Below, piece after piece: positions 56,147 to 64,000 of a stretch of DNA of 64,000 nt. Numbering within the stretch: position 1 is the first letter of the stretch; each line of letters starts with the position of its first letter. Under the pieces are notes generated by a model. The model made no database searches. It saw only the letters and a program-made list of their open reading frames with translations, and had not been told where the DNA came from. A program made the position numbers and the translations under genes. The stretch is from Euryodendron excelsum (taxonomy: Eukaryota; Streptophyta; Magnoliopsida; Ericales; Pentaphylacaceae): assembly GCA_033060915.1 (NCBI GenBank), contig CM065390.1, forward strand, positions 16,972,501-17,036,500, read 5' to 3'.

Positions 56147-56400
56147 CCCTATTTATAGGGGTGGACATGCGTTCGGCGCGCGTTCGGAGTGCGTCCGAAC
56201 GCACCGTCTGGATGGTTAATAAGCATCCGAACGGTCAAAAAGGCGTCTGAATGTAGCGTTCGACGCGCGTCTGGAATCCGTCTGAATGGGAAATAATTGC
56301 ACCATAGGCTATTCGAATTCACCATCTGAACGGTAAAGTATGCGTTTAAACGCACCGTCCGAACGGACAAACATGTTTGGACGCACCGTCCGAATGGTAA
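56147..56400 (-). promoter_or_regulatory. U3-like motif array and TATA box upstream of the third ORF
   Basis: On the minus strand CTATAAATAGGG (TATAAATA at 56150-56157) stands about 145 bp before the ATG at 56004. It follows an array of GCGTCCGAACGCACCGT, CCGTCCGAACGG and GCGTTCG words (56168-56400). The same composite word occurs in the element's own LTR U3 near 52480-52505 (GCGTCCGGACGCACCGTCT). The layout suggests a separate promoter for the third ORF; this is inference. Confidence 0.5.
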
Positions 56401-56710
56401 ACCACAAAAAAGTTCAATTGAATCAGGAAAACCCAGAAAACTCAAAACACTATACAAAAACTAACTTAAACTTCAAAAAACTGCAAATGAACAAAAGAAA
56501 ACAAATCAAACTATACAAATTTACACAAAAATGAGCTCAAAACACGCTCGCCCCACCCTCCACTTGAGAGGTTGCATTGTCCTCAAAGCAATAACAACAC
56601 GAAATAGATTAGGACAACAACCATGGGAGGGCGGAACTCATAGGGGACAATCATCAAGTCAAGATGGGTGGATCAATAAGATCCACACAATCTACCTCAC
56701 CTTGGAAGGG

Positions 56711-58020
56711 CTAGAAGTAGGGTTTTAACCTTTGCCCAGTGACCTTGAAAGGTGTGTCATTCATAAGATTTTGCACCTCAATAGCACCATAGGGAAAGAT
56801 TTCCCTAATTTGGTAGGGGCCGGACCATTTACTCCTCAACTTTCTCGGAAAGAGATGTAACCGGGAATTGTAGAGAAGAACTTTTTGACCAACGTTAAAA
56901 GATTTGCGTTGAATGTGTTGGTCATGACAGACTTTCATTTTAGCCTTTGAAATTTTTGCATTTTCATACGCATCATTTCGTATTTCATCTAGCTCATTCA
57001 ATTGTAGCTTCCGGTGGTTGTCGGTTTCACCCAACCCCTAATTATATTGTCGAATAGCCTAATATGCCTTATGTTTGACCTCAACCGGGAGGTGACATGC
57101 TTTTCCATACACAAGACGGTACGAGGAGGCACCTAGCATGGTTTTGTAAACCGTTCGATAGGCCCACAATGCATCAATTAAGTGCAAAGACCAATCCTTT
57201 CGAGACGGATTAACCGTCTTTTCCAAGATTGTCTTGATTTCACGGTTAGCTAATTCGACTTGACCTTGTGTTTGGGGATGGTATGAAAAACCAACTTTGT
57301 GAATAATGCCGTACTTTCTCATAAGTATCCCTAATGGCTTATTACAAAAATGCGAGCCACCATCACTTATGATGGCCCATGGCATACCGAATTGGGAAAA
57401 AATATATTCTTTGAAAAATTTGACCATAACTTGGTGGTCATTGGTTCATGCTGGTATTGCCTCTACCCATTTGGAAACATAATCAATGGCCAATAAGATG
57501 TAAAGATACCTAAAAGAACTAGGAAATAGACCCATAAAGTCTATGCCTTAACAATCAAAAACCTCCAAAACAAGGATAGGGTTAAGGGACATCATGTGTT
57601 TCCTAGTAAGGCTCCCTAGCCTTTGACATCTATCACACGCCACACAAAATGAATGCACATCTTTAAACATAGTCGGCCAATAGAGTCCACTTTGCAAAAT
57701 TTTGGCCACTGTTTTCTTCGACGAAAAATGGCCCCCACATGTATGAGAATGAAAAAATTTCATTACGCTTTCAAATTCCTCATCCGACACACATCCTCGT
57801 ACAACTTGATCCATGCAATATTTGAACAAATAAGGCTCGTCCCAAAAAAATTGTCTCACTAGTCTAAAGAATCGCCTCTTGTCCAATGCGGACCAATGAT
57901 GAGGAATGACTTTTGTGGCCAAATAGTTGGCCACATCGGCGTACCAAGGAGTTAAGGCTTGATTCAAGGCGTTGCAAGACATGAGTTGCTCATCAGGGAA
58001 GGTCTCACAAATAGGAGAGT
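56711..58020 (-). pseudogene. Athila-like integrase
   Basis: Zinc-binding HHCC: HSHTCGGHF, then CVACDRCQRLG (about 57600-57770). Core: IDFMG (about 57540), SDGGSHF (about 57365) and [11 protein letters not shown] (about 57240) give the D, D and E of the DD35E triad. C-terminal: [20 protein letters not shown]. Stops fall between segments at about 57430, 57545 and 57055, so the protein is broken. Confidence 0.87.
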
Positions 58021-58036
58021 CATCTTTGGTAAGGTG

Positions 58037-59529
58037 CTAAAAAAGAAGGCGGGACAAATAATCCGCGACAATGTTTTCCACCCCCTTTTTGTCCCTAATT
58101 TCAAGATCAAACTCTTGAAGAAGGAGAATCCACCTAATTAATTGAGGCTTTGCGTCTTGTTTGGACAAGAGGTATTTAAGTGCAGCGTGGTCAGTGAAAA
58201 CTATCACATGAGACCCCACTAAATAAGAGTGAAACTTGTTCAAAGCAAACACAATAGCCAACAGTTCTTTCTCGGTGGTGGTATAATTTATTTGGGCCTC
58301 ATTCAAAGTTTTGCTGACATAATGGAGCACATGAGGTTTCTTCTCATTTCGTTGGCCTAATACGACCCCCACAGCAAAGTCGCTAGCATTACACATTAAT
58401 TCAAAGGGGAGGCTCCAATCTGAAGGCCGGATTATGGGAGCTGTAGTCAAATGATTTTTCAACTTATCAAAAGCTAGCTGATAAGACGGAGTCCACTCAA
58501 ATGGAGCGTCTTTTGCCAAGAGGGCACATAAGGGCCTAGAAATGGAACTAAATGATTGAATGAAGCATCGGTAAAAACCGGCGTGCCCAAGAAAAGATCT
58601 CACATCTCTCACGTTCCTAGGGGCAGGTAGCTTTTCAATAAGCTCGACCTTGGCGGGATTTACCTCAATGCCCCTCCTGGAGATGATGTGGCCTAGAACT
58701 ATACTATGTGTCACCGTGAAGTAACACTTCTCCCAATTCAACACAAGATTGCTCTCCTCACAATGTTTTAGCACCGACTCTAAGTTTTGAAGACGTTGAG
58801 CAAAGTTGTCCCCATATACGAAAAAATCATCCATAAAGACCTCCAAAATTCGCTCCACCATATCACTAAAAATACTTATCATGCATCTCTGAAAAGTGGC
58901 AAGAGCATTGCATAACCCAAAGAGAATTCGCTTGTAAGCAAATGTGCTAAAGAGGCATGTAAATGTGGTTTTATCTTGGTCTTCCATGGCGATATCCAAT
59001 TGATTATATCCGGAATAACCATCAAGGAAACAATAGTAAGCCTGTCCCGCTACCCTCTCCATGACTTGGTCAAGGAAGAGAAGGGAAAAATGATCCTTGG
59101 TAGTTACGACATTCAGGCGACGGTAGTCAATACACATATGCCACTCGGTTTGGATTCGGGTAAGTATCAATTCATTATTCTCATTTTTAACTACCATCAC
59201 CCCGGACTTTTTGGGGACAACTTAGGTGGGACTCACCCATTTAGAGTCGGCAATTGGGTATATAATACCCGCATCAAGAAGTTTTTGTACCTCACCTCTC
59301 ACAACTTCTTTCATAGTTGGGTTCATCGGTGTTGCATTTGGTGCACCGGCTTAGCCCCTTCCTCAAAATATATGCGATGTGTGCATACAAAAGGGCTAAT
59401 GCCGTGCAAATCGGTGATTGTCCAACCTATGGCTTTCCAGTGTTTTTTAAGCACCTCTAACAAGCTCCTTTCTTGAGCTTTCGTGAGTGATGAAGATATC
59501 ACTACGGGATAAGATTCACCTTTACCCAA
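58037..59529 (-). pseudogene. Athila-like reverse transcriptase and RNase H
   Basis: The open stretch 59200-58037 (387 codons) has [22 protein letters not shown] and the catalytic FMDDFFVYG, then RNase H with [32 protein letters not shown] and ADYLSRL. The N-terminal part of RT is in 59529-59323 (AIGWTITDLHGISPFVCTHR), split off by a frameshift or stop near 59230-59320. The catalytic Asp pair and RNase H acidic residues are kept. Confidence 0.9.
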
Positions 59530-59595
59530 AAATACCTATTTAAGGGTAGAAGGCAAATGCTTGCTATCGGGCTTAGGAGCCTCTAGTTCGGATGG

Positions 59596-60548
59596 TTAGG
59601 GCTTGATAGGGTTAGGAGTCAAAGGTTCAAAAGTAGGGGTCCATTGACCCACCGCCATGATAGGACAAACCTTTAGACAACTACCCTCATTAAAAACATC
59701 CCCCTCTTCCTCATCTCCCAAGCAATCTAGACCCTCACTAAATGTCAACATTTTCTCCAAAGGGTCTTCTACCATTTGCCTCTCGAAGTGCTCTTGCACT
59801 ATCGAGTCAATAAGATTCACCTCCCGGACGTCCTCTAAATCCCCCGATTTTTCCCGCACGTTAAACATATTAAGTTCAACGGACATGTTTTCAAAAGACA
59901 ACTTCAAGAGACCCCCTCACACATGGATAATGGCATCACATGTGGCTAGAAAGGGTCGACCTAAAATGATAGGAATGTGGCTCCAAGCATGGGGATCTAC
60001 AACCGGTTGGGTATCTAAGACCACAAAATTGGCCAGGTAATAAAACTTATCAACTTTCACTAAGACATCCTCAATTATTCCCCTAGGGGCTTTGATCGAT
60101 CCGTCCACTAACTGGAGTGTGATCCTTGTAGGTTTCAACTCACCTAGTCCCAATTGCTCGTACACCGAGTACAGCAATAGGTTCACACCAAGTCTAGAAA
60201 GCACCCCTTTATCCTATGGTCTCCTATGATACAAGTCACAGTAGGACAAGCGGGATCTTTGTACTTTAGTGGGGTTTTGACTTGGACTGTGGAATGGACA
60301 TCTTTAGCAAGAAAGGCGTTCTCCCTCACATTTAATCTCCTTTTAACAGTACATAAATCCTTAAGGAATTTAACATAAGAGGGCACTTGTTTAATGGCTT
60401 TAAGGAGAGGAAGATTTATTTTGACTTGCTTGAAAGTTTCATAAATCTCCGAACTTAATTGATTATTGGGTTTAACTAACCGGTGAGAAAATAGAGCGTG
60501 AGCCAAGATCTCACATTCCTCTCTCAAAACTTCCTCACCATTGGACAT
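59596..60548 (-). pseudogene. Athila-like protease region with linker to RT
   Basis: Before the protease: LPLLKAIKQVPSYVKFLKDL (60370-60430). Core: FLDL then VNLLLYSVYEQLGLGELKPT, LQLVDGSIKAPRGIIEDVLV and IPIILGRPFLAT (60204-59917), the retropepsin pattern of Athila/Tat. The frame shifts exactly around the catalytic DLGAS-like loop (about 60185-60200), so the protease is broken. An acidic linker follows (59907-59596). Confidence 0.8.
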
Positions 60549-62490
60549 GGAGCCACTCGGCCCTTTATTCTCACAATTCCTTCCTCTTTCTTTTCTCTCT
60601 CATTTTTTTTCTTTCTCACTCCCCTCCTCCTTCTCACTTGGCACTCTTTCAACCTCTTTTTCTTTTCTAGGCTCTTCCTATTAATGCCCGACCCTTCATC
60701 TACCTTAGACACTTTTACCCCACCCTTAGGGTCCCTAGGAAGGATGGTCTTGTCAATAGCTTTACCACTTCTCAAAGTGGTAATGGACGAAACATTCTCG
60801 TGGTTAGTTGATGGTTGGGCCAAGGTTTTGGTAGAATGCACTTGCCTAGTTGGATTGGGTTGAGGTTGTGCAGGCAACTTACCCTTCTCAGTAAGGGTCA
60901 AAGCTTGTGTAAGAAGAGTCAATTAACTCTTGATGTCATCTAAAGTTTTATTAACCCGTGAATTTACCCCCCCTTGGGTTTGGATGAATTATTGGAGGGT
61001 ATCCTCCAACGGCTTTCAAAGTGGAGGGTGGTATGAGTTGGGTTGAGCTTGAGGTGGAGGTTAGAATGGTTTCGGTTGGGTTAGAAATGATGTGACCGAT
61101 GGAGGTTAGTAATGTTGTGGGTGTGATGGTGGAGGAGGTGCTTGATAAGATTGAGGGTTGTGATACCGTCCTTGATAAGCTTGGGGATTTGAAGTCCCCT
61201 CATTGCGCCATCCAAAATTAGGATGATCTCTCCATCCCAGGTTATAAGTATTGGAGTAGGGGTTTCCCACACCTCGATTGTATTGCCCAATAGCATTGGC
61301 TTGGCCATGCAAGGCTTGGTCATGTAAGGCTTCCTTAATCCCAGGGATAACCGGTTATGCCGTGGTGTCATGCACTTTGGACTCACAAATTGCACAACAC
61401 ATTCCCTTAGACTCTTCACTCCCCACCAAACTTATGTTCTTAAACTCTAGAGCCTCTATTTTTCTTGCCATGGTGGCAGGCCTAGCATTCATATCATCAA
61501 CCTCTTTCAATTGATATTTCGCCCTTTGCATGTTTGGTCTACCTTCAGGATTTTGGGTCCTAGTGGTTGCCCAATCGTGAGCCATATTAGCGAGGTAATT
61601 AAAGTATGAATAAGCTTCGTGAGGTTGCTTATCCATAAATGTTCCCGCGCATAGAGTTTCAACGAATTGCTTGAGTTGGGGCATTAAAGAAGAGTAAAAG
61701 ATGTTGATAATGTGCCATTTGGCAAAGCCATGGTGTGGGCAAGAAACTAAAAGCTCTTTAAACCACTCCCAACACTGAAAAAATGATTCTCCAAACATTG
61801 GAGAAAATTGTGAGATTTGGCGTCTAAGCGCCTCCGTTCTATTTTCCAGAATTTTTTTTTCAAAAACTCTCCTTGAAGAGTTTACCAAGAGTGGATAAAA
61901 AGTGGTCTCAAAGAATTGAACCACGTTTTGGTGGTATCCTTTAAACAAAATGGAAAGATTTTAAGAAAAAAGATTTTCCGTGGACACGAGTTGTCCATCA
62001 CTAAGGAGCATGCATCCTCAAATTCCTTGATGAAGGCGTAAGGCCTTTCCGAATCAACTCTGTGGAATTGAGGAAGCAATTGCATCATGCCCGGCCTTAT
62101 GTTCAAAGCGGCATAGTGGCGTGGAATAACAAGGCAAGAACTCGGTGCTTGCCGCGATGGGTTCAAGAAATCCCTCATTCGGAATTGGCGAGCCCCCATG
62201 TCCCTATGGTTGCTCTCATTTTCTATGTTTTCACCCCCTAAACCATGGGCCAGATGTAAAGGAGGTTGTTGTGGCAATCCATCCATCGGTGGGTTTGGCA
62301 AAACATTTGGATTGGGTGGAGCAACATTAGGTAGCCTACCTTCATTGTTTATGTCATCCATAGGAGTTGCACCTAGGTCGACTACTAATGAAATTCCGGG
62401 AGAAGGTGTGCTAGCTGGTGATGGTGGGTCGACTCGTAAAAGGCGTCTATTGTCAATTCGTGCCCAATGGGACATGCGAATGAAATGCAC
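60524..62490 (-). pseudogene. Athila-like gag
   Basis: The N-terminal part 62490-61882 is Pro/Asn-rich and leads to FHRVDSERPYAFIKEFEDAC and FCLKDTTKTWFNSLRPLFIH. After a frame change near 61900 the capsid domain continues (61948-61355: ALRRQISQFSPMFGESFFQC, SLMPQLKQFVETLCAG, NYLANMAHDWATTRTQ, then CCAICESKVH). Downstream NPYSNTYNLGWRDHPNFGWR (about 61215-61270) is an Athila/Tat gag signature, and SSITTLRSGKAID lies near 60775. Stops between 61090 and 60925 separate the tail. Confidence 0.87.
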
Positions 62491-62837
62491 AAATAGTATG
62501 CCTCAATCCTAGTCAACACATCATACACAAATAATATATATATGCCGGACAACAGTTTCTTCTCTTTACCGGACAATAGCTTTTCAACTCTAATCTCCCA
62601 CTCCACGTGCTAAATTACCACCAATTAGCAAATAAAGTGCATACTATCCTAACTCCTTTAATGCTCCTAACAATATGCAATGCTACTAGTTAATCAAACA
62701 AAAGAAACTATTGAAAAAAAAGTACCTAGGCCCGAAGCCGTAAATGCTTCCCTCGTAGGTGGGTGATCAATTCCCACATTATTTTTACGATTTGCAATTT
62801 TTTTTTTTCGTTTTCACACTTTGCTCATTCCTTCAAG
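62491..62837 (-). other. Leader between PBS and gag
   Basis: Short untranslated stretch between the PBS and the first gag codons, AT-rich, with no separate ORF. An upstream ORF as in Ogre elements is not present, another point for Athila. Confidence 0.6.
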
Positions 62838-62855
62838 TCCCCGGCAACGGCGCCA
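62838..62855 (-). promoter_or_regulatory. tRNA-Asp primer-binding site
   Basis: On the minus strand TGGCGCCGTTGCCGGGGA, five bases after the 5' LTR end. It is complementary to the 3' end of plant tRNA-Asp (TCCCCGGCAACGGCGCCA), the primer typical of Athila and many Tat elements. Confidence 0.9.
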
Positions 62856-62860
62856 AAACT

Positions 62861-64000
62861 TGACTTGCTCCCGCCACGCTCACCATGATGGAGGTGCTTG
62901 TAGTTTAATTGGGGGTATTCCCTCTACCGTGTTCTCCCATGAGACTTGTGCCAATCTAAGTAATAGAAACGAGTAAAGTTTAGAAACCTATGCAAATTGA
63001 AATTGCATACCAAGAGTGGAATTAATGACTATGGAAACTAAAATTTGACCGAAAATCTTTTGGTGTTTGAAGAGTTGTTTTGCTAATAACTAGGCAAACA
63101 ATTGAATTGAAATTAAACCCAACAACTTGATTCTAGCTAAAGCAATTTGACAATTATGAAAATTCTACTTCAACAACCATAATTATGACTAAATTAACTT
63201 TTGATTGAACCAAAATTCCAAATGAAAACCTAGTAAGGATTTAACTTGATTAAAAAGGGGGTTTGGGTTCAAATGTTCCAATATACCAATTCTAGTACGG
63301 AATTTGAAATGGGGAGTTTGGGTTAACTCAAATCAAGAACTGTCCAAAGGCCATTGATTTGGAAAGTTTAGCTTTGAAAATTTGGGAATATCTAATTATT
63401 TTAGAATTAAGTTTTATCACCATTCATGGGTTCTTTAGAAATAAATCACATGTTACTAACTATGATTATAGATCTAAGATTTCTACAACAATTAATTTCA
63501 ATATAATTAGAAATAAAGATGCAAAATAGATATTCAACAAGATTGAGAACTCCCCTTTCATTTCCTATACATTCCTTGGTGGATCTTCACATTTGTCCCC
63601 AAACAATGAGCTTAGCTTGAAGATTCCATAGTTGAAAGCTTCCCAAAATATAGAGATAACATTCTTGACTTGAAATCAAAAGTGTATATATTGAACTATA
63701 GAAAATGTGAAAGATTACACATAAACAACACTAGAAATCTAACTAAACCCTTCCCAAAGTCCTAAATACAACAATGTAAACTAAGTCTAAGCAAAATACA
63801 AGTTTTTTCCCTATTCTCCCTCTCTACCCGTGACAGAAAACCTAAAAAATAACATAAGCCATCTTTTTCTTTGATTGCTGGGTTGTAGGGCAAATCTGCA
63901 CTCACCGTCCGAAGTGCGTCTTAAGGTCGTCTGAATAGCGTCCGGACGCACCGTTCGGACGGTGGCATAATCGTTCGGATGGTTATTTCACCGTTCGGAC
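62861..64000 (-). repeat. 5' LTR of the Athila-like element, cut by the window end
   Basis: 1,140 bp visible. Aligned with 51405 onward it is almost the same throughout (TGACTTGCTCCCGCCACGCT at the edge), with scattered C/T and G/A changes and a shorter TA run near 63688. The remaining U3 lies beyond 64000. Confidence 0.88.

Larger units (their letters stand above)
51405..64000 (-). mobile_element. Athila-like Ty3/gypsy retrotransposon, nearly complete
   Basis: Minus-strand element running from its 5' LTR (right, cut by the window end) to its 3' LTR (left). Order: LTR, tRNA-Asp PBS, leader, gag, protease, RT-RNase H, integrase, a third ORF, PPT, LTR. The third ORF after integrase and the tRNA-Asp primer point to the Athila clade. 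Frameshifts and stops break every ORF, so it is not autonomous now. The two LTRs differ by scattered substitutions and a TA indel, so the insertion is not very recent. The 5 bp before the left LTR are CCTTC. Confidence 0.88.

Noticed and set aside
58976..59476. Plus-strand ORF of 166 codons
   Set aside because: It lies opposite the reverse transcriptase of the minus-strand Athila-like element and has no features of its own.

Overview
The window is nuclear DNA from a flowering plant, most likely a woody eudicot; I cannot name the species. Evidence: introns with GT-AG borders and AT-rich spacers, a plant-only Rab GTPase (RABF1/ARA6), a phenylalanine ammonia-lyase (PAL) gene with the usual single phase-2 intron, and dense plant retrotransposons (Athila-like Ty3/gypsy, Sirevirus-like Ty1/copia, L1-type LINE, large Ogre/Tat-like LTRs, SINEs, hAT-type and other MITEs).

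Layout. 1-11218: upstream or intron sequence, then six exons of RABF1 on the plus strand (residues from the P-loop to the stop; the first exon with the myristoylation signal is not in view). Its introns carry a GGGCC-rich hAT-type element and an Au-like SINE. 13031-16287: PAL on the minus strand, two exons, about 700 codons, open from start to stop, but the Ala-Ser-Gly triad that forms the MIO cofactor is missing. A 290-bp MITE sits in its intron. 16288-16780 is its probable promoter.

17900-25370: Sirevirus-like copia remnants in the order internal region, PPT, one LTR, PBS, gag, broken by a 2.6-kb solo LTR with target duplication GGCAT. 26123-32518: an Athila-type solo LTR that itself holds a 4.75-kb Ogre/Tat-like solo LTR (duplication ATACT). 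32667-41540: a decayed LINE on the minus strand, split by a second 4.77-kb Ogre/Tat-like solo LTR (duplication TCCTT). 42092-45000: a MITE, a truncated SKP1-like gene fragment running into a long inverted repeat, and a tandem duplication.

45000-64000: a four-layer nest. An old plus-strand Athila-like element (LTR, decayed tRNA-Asp PBS, gag) is split by a minus-strand solo LTR (duplication GTATG) and then by a plus-strand LTR. That LTR is in turn interrupted by a nearly complete minus-strand Athila-like element (51405 to beyond 64000) with two LTRs, PPT, tRNA-Asp PBS, gag, protease, RT-RNase H, integrase and a third ORF.

The strongest leads are the MIO-less PAL; a U3-like promoter module (motif array plus TATA box) in front of the third ORF of the Athila-like element; hairpin arrays with compensating stem changes in the large LTRs; and the PPT-LTR-PBS junction. 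Apart from RABF1 and PAL I find no gene that looks intact.
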